This document shows, piece by piece, positions 1-8,752 of a DNA stretch of 64,000 nt. The notes beneath the pieces were generated by a model. That model saw only the letters and a program-made list of their open reading frames with translations, was not told the origin of the DNA and did no database searches. Position numbers and translations under genes: made by a program. Location: NCBI GenBank assembly GCA_030144725.1, contig JASKMD010000012.1, forward strand, positions 2,780,248 through 2,844,247, in the 5' to 3' direction. The stretch comes from Haematococcus lacustris (taxonomy: Eukaryota; Chlorophyta; Chlorophyceae; Chlamydomonadales; Haematococcaceae). The first letter of the stretch is position 1. Each line of letters starts with the position of its first letter.

Positions 1-2450
1 CTGCAGCAGCGGGCGCAGCCCCACCCCATGCAGCGGCGTGTAGGTCACGGGCTGCGCTGCAGCATTGACTGCCAGGGGCTGGGAGCGCACCCCTGCTGCC
101 AGGCGGCGGCTGTAGGCCTGGCTGACTAGTGTGGTGGGGTCTGTCAGCAGCGGGTGCATGGCCAGCTCTTCGGGGGATGGCAGGCGCCACAGCGGCAGGT
201 GGGCGGTGATGGCGGTGGCGATGCCGTGGTCGTGCGGGGGGATGATCTGGCAACCGTTGCTCCTGAAAGGGGTCGGCACAAACGGGGGGTGGCCATGCTG
301 ACTTAGATGCTAGTTGGGTTGTAGAGGGATGTAGCAGTGGATGTAGGCATCATGTTATCAGGGCCGGGTGCGGTGCGGTGCGATGCATAACTGTCACAAT
401 AAACGGCAACCTAATCTAACCAGGGATATGTGTTGTATGCCTGGCAATAAGGTGAGTGCAGAGCTTTGTCATCCCCTGCATCAAAACTAAGAAAAGGGCT
501 GGCAGAGACCTCCCACCCCTTCCCTTGCTTTCCCACCAAGCCCCTCCCGCCCCCTCTCCTGCCTCCCCCCCTCGCCCTCCACCCCCACCCAGCTTCCCCT
601 GGGCGCCTCCCCCTCCCCCTCCCGCCAGCCTCCTGTGTGGCGCACCAGTACACCTTGTAGCCGTTGTCCTGCTTAGGGTTGTGGCTGGCAGTGATCATGA
701 CCCCGGCGGCAGCCCCCAGCTCCGCCACCCCCAGCCGCCACCCAGGGGGTGGGTACCATGTCGTTGAACAGGTGCACGCGCATGCCCCGCTCCAGGAACA
801 CCGCGGCGGCCAGGTGGGCGAAGGTCCGGGACTGGTGCCGCCCGTCATAGCCTGCAAGGATGAGCTAGGCAACAGTGTGGGACAAAGGAAGAAGGTGAAT
901 CAAAGGATAAGGAAAATGGAATAACAATCATAATAATGATAGTTATAATGATAGTGATATAATAACATTCTCAAGAGTGACAACAGTGGTACCAATAATA
1001 GTAAAAGTAATTAGAATTAAACGAAACTAAAGGAGCTAGCCCCTTGCTCGCCTCCCACACAGGCAGGGGAGCATGATTTGACAGGGACAGCTCTAACACA
1101 GGTGGCAGGCTATGTCAGTTGAGGCGGGTGGTGATAAATCATACGTGGTCCACCCTCCTCCTGCTGCTGCTGCTGCTGCTGCGTTGTTGCTGCTGTCGGG
1201 TCGGGTGCAAGCATTCGCACGACTTTGGCAGACAGCATGAAGAGCAAGGCCATGTCTGAAGCCATCTCCAGGCAACCCCCAGTGGCTCGCGGCACTGACC
1301 GATGACCACCCCGTGCTTTGACAGCAGGTCCGGCGCCAGCTGCTGCTCCAGGTACGCCGCCAGGCCCTGGCTGGTCTGTTGCACGGTCACGCGGTTCATG
1401 GCGTTGAATCCGGGGCCCATGCGGCCGCGTAGGCCCGCGGTGCCTGCAGCAGCATCGGGGTGGGGGGCCAAGGGTGGGGTGGGTGGGAGGGGCAATGTTT
1501 GGGTTAGGGTTAGGGTATGGGTTGGGTTAGGGTTGGGAGGTTGTAAAATGAGGATTAAGCCAAGCCCCAACCCTAACCCTAACCCAACCCAGGGGTGGGG
1601 GCCAGGGGTGGGGTGGGTGGGATGGGCAATGTTGTTCCTAGTGAGCCAGAGCAATGCAACGCAGGAACAGCAGGTCCAACAGGGCAGGGCTGTAGAAGAG
1701 CATACCGCGCACAGCGTTGCTGGAAGTAAAAGAGGCCGTGCTCCTGCTGCTGTGCCTGTATTGTGCCTGTGACTGTAATGCGACCCTCACAAAGTCGATC
1801 AACAAAGCGACAATCGCTGGAGCTGTGTTACTGGCCAGAGCAGGGAGCTCTGCCAGCCAAGGGCAAGGAGTACCCTGGCCAGGGGTACAAGCGGCTGCGA
1901 GACAAGCCAACCAAGGCCCAGGAGCAGCAGCCTGCTGTGGCACAGTAGTGTGTGCCCCTCTTTGTTGAGCTGTCATCAGCTTACATCAGCGTATGTTTTG
2001 TTATGCCAACTCTACACAATAGCCCTCAGGGGTCAGGCAAGAATGTAGGTGGTAGGCGCTCATGTGCCATGTGCACTGGGTTACACCACACAGCCCAATA
2101 ACACCGTTTGAGTCGGGCCACTATTGCCCACTAGTATATTCCCGCTAGTGGCCGCTATTGGCCACTACCGGTCCGGCTCAAATGGAGGCCCTAGTGGGGG
2201 ACAAGGGAGCTGTAGAAGAGCCTGGAGCAGGAGAGCAGGAGCAGGAGAGCAGGAGAGCAGGAGATCAAGCATGGCATACAGCTAGTGGGCCAGGGTGGGG
2301 GGGAGAGGATGAGCGCTCACCAAACTCTAGGCGGCTGGACATCATGTGCTGGAGCTGTGCCTCATTGCCTGCTGCCACCAGCTGCTGCACTTGATGCCTG
2401 GAGGTAGGGTCATCGTCGAGTAGCAACCACTCCTGCACCAAGTCCTGGGT
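1..2450 (-). CDS. PGM2-type phosphoglucomutase/phosphopentomutase, partial (3' end outside window)
   Basis: Alpha-D-phosphohexomutase, interconverting hexose (or pentose) 1- and 6(5)-phosphates in the cytosol. Exons seen: about 2440-2321 (ends in EFG), 1443-1300 ([17 protein letters not shown]...), 851-646, and 262 running off the window at 1. The catalytic phosphoserine loop [16 protein letters not shown] is complete up to its last codon, which is split across the 645-263 intron. The last exon has the sugar-binding-type motif TPLHGVG. [16 protein letters not shown] and the [10 protein letters not shown] start are typical of the PGM2 branch rather than the classical PGM1 branch. Exon 851-646 is one base too long: the frame jumps near 722-745 in a G/C run, so it is either a sequencing error or a frameshift. 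The first exon with its ATG was not found; an in-frame start near 2440 is absent. The 2320-1444 intron carries an antisense Fanzor fragment and telomere-like repeats. Confidence 0.87.
1490..1600. repeat. Telomere-like TTAGGG/CCCTAA interstitial tract in PGM intron
   Basis: Degenerate GGGTTAGGG units (1498-1540) followed by CCCTAACCC units (1564-1592) lie head-to-head in the intron between PGM exons at 2321 and 1443. The two opposite orientations could form a hairpin. The repeat is TTAGGG-like, not the TTTTAGGG telomere of Chlamydomonas reinhardtii. Confidence 0.7.
1818..2215 (+). mobile_element. Fanzor family A, 3' fragment A1 (C-terminus plus tail)
   Basis: Codons 1818-1948 encode the Fanzor-A C-terminus ([18 protein letters not shown]... 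ending PAVAQ, stop at 1946-1948). This matches the end of copy A2 at 6300-6166 almost residue for residue. The noncoding tail 1949-2215 follows, with the TTTGAGTCGG...CCGGCTCAAA palindrome at about 2108-2189. Everything upstream of the last ~43 codons is missing. The fragment lies antisense in a PGM intron. Confidence 0.75.
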
Positions 2451-3539
2451 GGCATGGGACAATTGCCTTGAGCACTGGGCTATGATGTGGGAGTAGGTGT
2501 GGGTGTGGAGTGTGAAGGCCAGCTCCTGTGGTGCAAGTCACACACCAGCCATGTTACGCAACCCTTCAGCTACTATGGATATTGATGCCTCTCACTCTTA
2601 TCAAGCCCCGATGGCGCCTGGCTGTCGTCGTTCCAGGGTGACATGGTGTTCTCCCTTTGCGGTACTGATGAGTTGCGCCGGACAGACCACTTCGGAAGCA
2701 GCGGCCTCGCGCTTGCATCGAGATGGTTGCCGTTATTCAGATTGTCACAAGTACACAGCGCATCTTCCTAGCATGCGATGCGCTGCATTGTGGTGCTACC
2801 AGGTAATGCGGTAGGTGTGCACGTGGGTCATCTGACGTCCAGGTGACAGTTGATTGAACAACAAAAAGGCCCAAGTTTAGGGACATTTGGCATGGGGTGA
2901 CGTGTCACGAGTTGCACCCTGTTCTTGTGCAGGGACAGGCCACAAGCACGATCCGCACTCTCAACCATGTCATCAGCACACTAGCACACATGTCAGGGGG
3001 GGTCCTGCGCCCGAACAAAGAATACAAAGAATTCAGCTCGTCCATGCCGCTGAGCCCGGCACAGGCGCACACCAGCCCGAGCAGCCCGTTAGCCTCGCGC
3101 TGGTGAGCTGCACCGCCCTGCGCAAGAGTCGTGGTAAAACTGTTAAAATTTAGTGAGAGTTTATCAGGGGTGCCGCCAATGGCGGGGGTGACCATGTGCG
3201 TGTGAACGTATACCTCAACTAAAGAATATCCTTCTGACTCTGGCAAAAGTTGCTGTGGAGTAGTGTGGAAACGCATCCGATGATGTGAAGCATGGCTCAC
3301 ACTAGGGCACGACCTGAACCAAAACCTTAACACATCCGTTGCATTTTTGACAAAGAGCGCCGGCCGCGCTTCCAAGAGAAGGGCTTGTGCACAAGACTGA
3401 TGCAAGGGGTGCTTACAGCGTGCCATGCTTCCGTCGCCTTCTACAGCACCTTGTATCAAGTAGTTAGTTCAAAACAAAATGTCAATCAGCATGCTTTCGA
3501 CTTGTTTCACACACCTAGGCTGTAGTTCACTACACAGCA
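2451..3539. other. Upstream of PGM: no supported gene
   Basis: Between the first recognised PGM exon and the 3540 gene I find no convincing coding region. A 185-codon minus-strand ORF (3459-2905) has no recognisable motif. About 3168-3205 resembles 7950-7975, just before a LINE 3' end, so part of the stretch is old repeat. The PGM first exon and promoter should be here. Confidence 0.4.
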
Positions 3540-5574
3540 ATGGGTGTCGAGCCGGAGGGCCTGGGATTGTCGCTTGAAGAGTTAATCAAGAAGCGCGGAG
3601 AAAAGGCACCAGGTGGTGGGCAGCGGCCATTTCGCGGCGGTCGGGTCCTAGGACCGCAGGATGCCGGAGTCAGTAAACCACATTCGCCGGCCTTGGCAAA
3701 ATCTGGTGGAAGGAGAAACGGGGAAGGAAGGCGCCCTGCAGCTATTCAGCCGCAGCCTCAGCCACAACCTCAACAGCATCGCGGAGTTTCGCGGGGCAAA
3801 GATCAGCGAGCCCAGCAGGCCCAGCAGCCCGTTCAACAAGCTGCGCGGCAGCAGGCTTCTATGCGCCAACAGCCATCTACAATGGTGCAGCCAAGACAGG
3901 GTCAGCGATACGCACAGCAGCGACCTGATTTTGCCGAGCGACTATCGCGGCCTGGGCTGGGTGAGCGCCAGACCGCTGCACCTCGCGGTGTAGGGGGGCA
4001 GGGCCGGCGCATGCACAATGTCCAGTTTGCCCCCCCGCCCGAGCCCGAACCCGAGCCTGAGCCCATGGTTGAAGAAGCTGCTGAGCCGTTGTTTGAAGTT
4101 TGGCAAGCTGAGGACGGCAGCGCAGTGAGTGTGTTAGTGGCATAGGGCGCTACTGTGCAGCACCCGCACAACTCATGGTTGCTTGTTAGGATGGGACCAT
4201 GCACCTGTCTTGTCAGTGATCTGGCATGGATGGACATTGACATTCCTCCATGGCTTGTGATTTTACAGGTCGGAACATTGGACGGCACTGATATAGCAGT
4301 CATTGCTCCAACTGGCGAAATCTATCTGGACAGCGCAGGCTACTACTCCCTACTCGTCTTAAAGCACATGAACGCCATCTTGCAGCCCATGCATTTGCGC
4401 GTGAGTGCCTGCTAGGTAGTAAGGGTCAGCCCAGCAGCCCAAGCTGCGTTGAGATACCAGCAATGTTCAGCAGACAGCACCGCGTGTGCTTCCTGCGACT
4501 CCAGGTTGGCTGGTGCACTGCAGAGTGTGAGCCAGTGTGACAGCAAGCTGTGTGCACTCACCGCAGGTTATTGCCACAGGGCATGTTGAGGATGGCAACT
4601 GGCAGGTGCAGGACGGTCGTTCCCTCCTCAGGTTTCAGGTCGGTGGCGCACTACTCACAACCTTCAGCCGCTATCGCATCATGCACCCACTACCAGCTCA
4701 TGTGGGCATGCACAGTGTGGCATGGTGATGACATGTGGACAGCAAGGCATGACACCACTCTGCAAGCTTGCTGTTGCTGTTGCATGGAGCTACACAACCA
4801 TGTTGTTGCATGCAGGACGGCATGCGCATTCCCCCCAAGGGCCTGAGCTCCAGCGGCCGTGCGCAGCTGGTGTTGGCCGCGCACGACAAGTCCCTGGTCA
4901 CTGCAGCCAACGCGGCCTCCACTGCTGCCGCCGTGTCAGCCGGCATCGCCCCCTCCCCATCCGGCCAGCTGCTTTCCCGCCCTGGTCTATCAGCAGGCCA
5001 GAACCTAGCCCCCGTGGCTGCTGCTCTCCCAGCTGCCGCCACCACCAGCGCCGCACCCTCCCCTGCAGCCATCGCCTCCCGCCTGGCCGCCGTGGGCCTG
5101 ACCCTGCAGGACGTGCTGGCCCTGGCCCAGTCTGTCTCTGCTGTGCAGCCAGCCATGGGCTTGGCAGCCCTGCCTCACTCGCTGGCAGGGGACAGCAACG
5201 GCCTAGTGGGGGGCATGATGGGCAGCGGCGAGCTGGGTGGGCCTTCGGCCAGCTTGGGTACAGCGCTCCCCAGCACCCAGCGCCAGCCTGCCTCTCACAC
5301 CTTCATGTCAGGGCAGGCTGGCATGTCTGGCCAGATGGCCGCAGCCAGCATAGGTGCGGGCTACAGGCTACAGCCTCTCTCAGCAGCGGGGGGCTACCAT
5401 GATGGCATGGTCACTGGCCAAGGCCTGGGCCAAGGGCAGGGCCAGGGTCAAGGGAAGGGCATGGGCCAGGGGCAGGGCCTGGGGCAGGGTCAGGGTCAGG
5501 GTCAGGGTCGGGGTTTGCAGTCAGATGTTGCGCGCCGCATGCTTGCACAGGGTAGGCTAAGCCAGCCGAATTAG
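3540..5574 (+). CDS. Putative mRNA export factor, UIEF/UIF-like (UAP56-interacting motif)
   Basis: Four exons, all phase 0: 3540-4124, 4269-4400, 4567-4638, 4816-5574, giving about 514 residues. Residues 8-19 (LGLSLEELIKKR) look like the UAP56-binding motif of ALY/UIF-type adaptors. Residues 20-190 are basic, Gln/Arg/Pro-rich and probably disordered, with an acidic EPEPEPEP stretch. Exons 2-4 encode a compact block (IAVIAPTGEIYLDSAGYYSL, then DGMRIPPKG) that resembles the conserved C-terminal block of plant UIEF proteins from memory. The tail is Ala/Ser-rich and ends in a GQ/GQGQ low-complexity array at about 5415-5517. ATG 3540 is the first in-frame start and precedes the motif directly. A TGTAA poly(A) signal lies at 5706-5710. 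The exon model is strong; the function is inferred from the short motif. Confidence 0.6.
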
Positions 5575-5705
5575 GCAGCGTGAACAAGCCATCATGTCTC
5601 CCTGGTGGAACGATTGGGAGTGTGACTTGACGAGCACTGAACACAGGGAGGGATGCGCATTTGAAGTGCAGGGACTAAAGTCGCAGAGAGTGAGAACCAG
5701 GGATG

Positions 5706-5710
5706 TGTAA
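5706..5710 (+). terminator. TGTAA poly(A) signal of the 3540-5574 gene
   Basis: The pentamer TGTAA, the usual poly(A) signal of volvocalean algae, lies about 130 nt past the stop codon at 5574. Confidence 0.6.
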
Positions 5711-5772
5711 CCCTAGCATTTGGGGCTAGCATGGTTCCTTATGGAACGCGCCGCTTTGCACACCCCTCGTGA

Positions 5773-5900
5773 ACTCGAGACATGTGTGCCCTAGCAGACA
5801 TCAGCACGCCCAAGCGTCGCACAGGGTCATGTGCGTCACTCATTGTTTGTGAAAGTCCGTTCATGCGTCCCGGGAATGCAGTCAACGCAGCCCGCTGGTG
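5773..5900 (-). pseudogene. Duplicated fragment of the kinesin C-terminal coding end
   Basis: Roughly 125 bp closely resembles the last coding exon of the kinesin gene (about 8775-8905), including the shared block around CACAGGGTCATGTGCGTC. It has in-frame stops in the kinesin frame, so it is a decayed copy. It lies ~3 kb beyond the kinesin stop, with a Fanzor remnant and other repeats in between. Confidence 0.65.
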
Positions 5901-5924
5901 CGAAGGATGTCAGGGATGATCTGC

Positions 5925-6165
5925 TTCTCCTTTGAGCCGGACCAGTAGTGGCCACTAGCAGCCACTAGCGGGAACATACTAGTGGGCAATAGTGGCCCGA
6001 CTCAAATGGTGTTATTGGGCTGTGTGGGGTAAACCCAGTGCACATGGCACATGAGCGCCTACCACCTACATTCTTGCCTGACCCCTGAGGGCTATTGTGT
6101 AGAGTTGGCATGGCAAAATATACGCTAATGTAAGGTGATGACAGCTCAACAAAGAGGGGCACACA
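5925..6165 (-). repeat. Fanzor-A conserved 3' tail with palindrome (copy A2); guide-RNA candidate
   Basis: Begins right after the Fanzor-A2 stop. The ~150 nt before the palindrome (CAATAGCCCTCAGGGGTCAG... then GGTGGTAGGCGCTCATGTG) are almost identical to tails at 1949-2215 and similar to 25053-25285. The palindrome itself (about 5935-6010) pairs TTTGAGTCGGGCCA...CCACTAG with CTAGTGG...GGTCCGGCTCAAA over about 28 bp. In TnpB and Fanzor loci the guide RNA comes from the element's 3' end, so this is the natural candidate; no transcript evidence is available here. Confidence 0.6.
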
Positions 6166-7015
6166 CTACTGTGCCACAGCAGGCTGCTGCTCCTGGGCCT
6201 TGGGTGGCTTGTCTCGCAGCCGCTTGTACCCCAGGCCAGGGTACTCCTTGCCCTTGGCTGGCAGAGCTCCCTGCTCTGGCCAGTAGCACAGCTCCAGCGG
6301 GCGCCACCTGCTCTCCCCATGCGCTGCATGTTCAGTGCTGCATTGCAGTCCCTGTCCAGCCACCTGCCTGATTGTGGTGCTGGCTTGGCTTTGGCAGCCT
6401 TGCCCTGTGCCTTGCCTTTGCCCTTGGTGGGCTGGGTGGGCTCAGCTGCCTGCTCAGCCTCAATGCGCTTGCTGCGCTTGGCTGGCGGGGAGTGCTGGGC
6501 CCAGGCTCTGAGGCTGCTGGCTGTGTGGCTGCCTGGCTGCTGCTTGGGGCCTGTGGGGCCTGTGGGGCTGCTGCTTGGGGCCTGTGGGGGCTTGCGGGGG
6601 GCCACTACCGGGCACCACATGAGGCCCCGCACTGGCTGGTCACGCCGCTGGCTCTAGGCTGGGCGCACCAGGCGCTGTTCCACCTGCCCTGCTGGTGGCT
6701 TCCAGCCTGCAGGCCTTGTGGCACTGAATTTGTTCAGCTCCTCCTCACATGGCTGCTTGCCATTCACTGCTGAGCTGACCCGGGTGGTGCGGTGCTCATC
6801 CACAAGCACCACCCTGCCCCGCCGCTGGCCTGCGCCCCTGGGCCTGCACACCACCTTGCAGCAGGCCCGCAGCACCGCATCAGCACCCCACCCTCCCGCA
6901 GTGCCGATGCCAGCTGCGCCAAAGAACACCACCTGCTGCTTGGCACGATTGTGGCGCATTCCGGGTCCAGCTATCCTATGCAGCCAAGCCAATGAAGGCC
7001 CGAGTGGCTATAGCT
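6166..7015 (-). pseudogene. Fanzor family A nuclease, 5'-truncated copy A2
   Basis: Encodes the C-terminal half of a Fanzor protein, the eukaryotic relative of TnpB, an RNA-guided RuvC nuclease. Reading down the minus strand: VVFFGAAGIGTAGGWG; VVLVDEHRTTRVSS with the RuvC-II Glu; an atypical insert where the zinc finger should be; a long Pro/Gln/Ser linker; GRWLDRDCNAALNMQRMG with the RuvC-III Asp; then the C-terminal tail to the stop at 6166. Disabling changes are a TAG where family B has Trp (about 6655) and a one-base loss in a G run after QRMG (about 6315), with the correct frame resuming at RWRPLELCYW. The part carrying RuvC-I and the N-terminus is absent; homology stops abruptly near 7015. 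The family call is firm from the paired DExRTS/RDxNAxxN motifs. Confidence 0.85.
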
Positions 7016-7045
7016 AGCTAGGCTGAGGTTGGCCCTCACATCGCT

Positions 7046-7200
7046 ATGGCTAAGAAGGAGCGGAAGGGCAGCGGCAAGGAAAAGAAGGGCCAGCCAAAGA
7101 AACATAAAGGTTCGTGTCCCTAGCCGACTGTGAGCTCCGTGACTTACGCGCTGTGTAGTAACCCGTCGCTCCTGTTCGCAGCGTCTCGTTCCCCTTAAGG
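7046..7200 (+). CDS. Possible very small lysine-rich protein (two exons)
   Basis: ATG 7046 opens a basic 21-residue stretch (MAKKERKGSGKEKKGQPKKH) followed by a GT at 7110. If spliced to the AG before 7184 it ends within six codons (...KASRSP), for about 26 residues. No family recognised. The interest lies in the intron start, which is repeated at 32149 (see findings). It may equally be the first exon of something longer, or not a gene. Confidence 0.3.
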
Positions 7201-7355
7201 CAAGCAACGACAGGAGCGTCGGGATGGCTGGAGCAACCAAAGACGTCAGGTGACAGGCCGCCCCCGCCTTATGTGTCCCCGCACTGTTTATGTCCCCGCA
7301 TCGTGTCCTGGCCCGTCAAAGTAGCCTGGCAAACTGCTGATTGTGCTTGGCCGCA

Positions 7356-7528
7356 GTAGTAGATAATGGTGTCGCGGGTCGTTTTAGGCAGTTGAAAAAG
7401 GCTCGGTCTCGGCCCTGGCGCGGGACAGCTCTCGACCTCAGCCAGCGGTCTCGAGCTGTCCCGCGCCAGGGCCTCGGCCTCGCCTGTTACAACCGCCTAA
7501 AACGACCCGCGACACCATTATCTACTAC
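7356..7528. repeat. Long near-perfect hairpin (82-bp arms, 9-nt loop)
   Basis: Arms 7356-7437 and 7447-7528 are equal in length and pair with only a handful of mismatches. They start GTAGTAGATAATGGTGTCGC and end with the reverse complement; the loop is TCAGCCAGC. No protein frame spans it. This is either a fold-back MITE or a long-stem small-RNA precursor; the strand of any transcript is unknown. Confidence 0.9.
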
Positions 7529-7959
7529 CTAACACATCCTTAACAACTTTAGCCTCCACCCTGGGAACCCGGACTGCTATGGGGTTTTGGTGGAGGTCTT
7601 GCGATGTATGCCATGCACGATTTTATACCATCAAACGCTCCCGACATTTGGAGAGCCAGGCAGATGACATGTTTATGGACATTTGTGTGCTGGTATGAGC
7701 TGAGAATGTAAACCTCTGTTGCATGCTGATTTGGAAAATAGTTTTGATGCGCCTTTCACGCCGCGCTGGGTCCCGGCTGCCTATAGCCGTCGTCAATAGT
7801 GTCTGCGACGCTCCAGAACACGGGGCCAGCCACCCGGCAAACCGCTGGAGCACTCTGCACTCTATTCGGGCCATCACAAGCTCATCGCACAAATCGGCGG
7901 CCTCATCCGTGCAGAAATGAGTTAGAAAGTTATCTCTTGAGCCATGGGGGTGCAGCCAA
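7529..7959. other. Unassigned stretch between hairpin and LINE end
   Basis: No supported gene. A minus-strand ORF across 8156-7623 runs antisense through the LINE end and shows no domain. 7950-7975 resembles 3168-3205, so at least part is repeat-derived. Confidence 0.4.
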
Positions 7960-8249
7960 TGGCGGGGGTGACCACATGCACAAGATGCACAGAGGGGGGT
8001 AGTGGATGACGCCATGCACTTATCTTTGAGTGCACTGCCTCGAGTTCCAACAGGCAGCAAGCGGAGTTTGCCATGACTTTCCAGAACAATAATGAGAACT
8101 TGCAAGATTTCATCATGAAATTGACGTTGAGCCCATGTGCACCTTCGTTTGTGCACCTTGCTTTGAAGTGCGTTACAGAAAGTCCCGAACCCCTACAGGG
8201 GGAGGGCGGCCAAGCAGCCTAACGGCTGACGGCTTTAGCGGTGTAAGCC
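7960..8249 (+). mobile_element. LINE 3' end (C-terminal zinc knuckle and 3' UTR)
   Basis: Encodes the terminal Cys/His segment common after the RT domain of algal/plant LINEs: TCTRCTEG (7963 on) and, one frame over, IFECTA about 15 codons later, then a hydrophobic C-terminus. Closely matches 46188-46440; both copies share the 3' boundary at ...AGCGGTGTAAGCCA. Strongly 5'-truncated, as expected for a LINE copy. Confidence 0.65.
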
Positions 8250-8456
8250 ATGTCATCATCTAGGCGGAAACAAGGGAAACAGGGTTGGCGGAAGCAGGGA
8301 AGGCGGAAGGGGAAAGGCGAAAAAGATATACCCCATGATGACTGGTTGCGAACGCAGTGGTGTTTAAAAAAGCCACCTATCAGCCAGTTCTTCGCCAACC
8401 CCAACAGTCTACAACCAGCTGCAGCGACGCCTTGTGCGCCTAAGGCAGCGCCGTAA
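8250..8456 (+). CDS. Small basic ORF, 68 codons, unknown
   Basis: ATG 8250 starts at the LINE 3' boundary. Residues 4-25 come from a short imperfect repeat (GGCGGAAGCAGGGAA type) and are Arg/Lys/Gly/Gln-rich, followed by DDWLRTQWCLKKPPISQFFA. The other LINE copy continues from GCCA straight into CCTATCA, and CCTATCA is found here at 8376, so 8250-8375 looks like an insertion and the ORF may be fortuitous. An open frame with splice-like ends continues at about 8480-8668 but could not be joined convincingly. Confidence 0.25.
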   Translation: MSSSRRKQGKQGWRKQGRRKGKGEKDIPHDDWLRTQWCLKKPPISQFFANPNSLQPAAATPCAPKAAP

Positions 8457-8752
8457 CCCCATGCTCATGCCCGTCTTAGAGGACCCAGCAACCAGGCGCT
8501 GCTCCAGCTTTTGAAGTCAAGTTGGTTGCAGTCAGGGGTGCAGCTGCCAAGGGTGTTCATATGGAGCTATGTAGTAGTGGAGGTGAACTACTGACAGGCT
8601 TACACTTGAGATTATGGCAAGAGATTACGCTCGATAAGAAATTGGGCATGTATTTGTTACACCCGCAGGTAATGTCATACCTGCTCATGGCCCGACACGC
8701 GCAGCAGCGTCACGCTGGAATTTAAAGATCCATAGTAGCATGAACTGCAGCC

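Noticed and set aside
1490..1600. True telomere or chromosome end
   Set aside because: Short, degenerate, two opposite orientations and inside a PGM intron; the array at 55255-55490 is also intronic.
2905..3459. 185-codon minus-strand ORF
   Set aside because: Contains a segment repeated near a LINE end at 7950 and shows no domain; probably repeat-derived.
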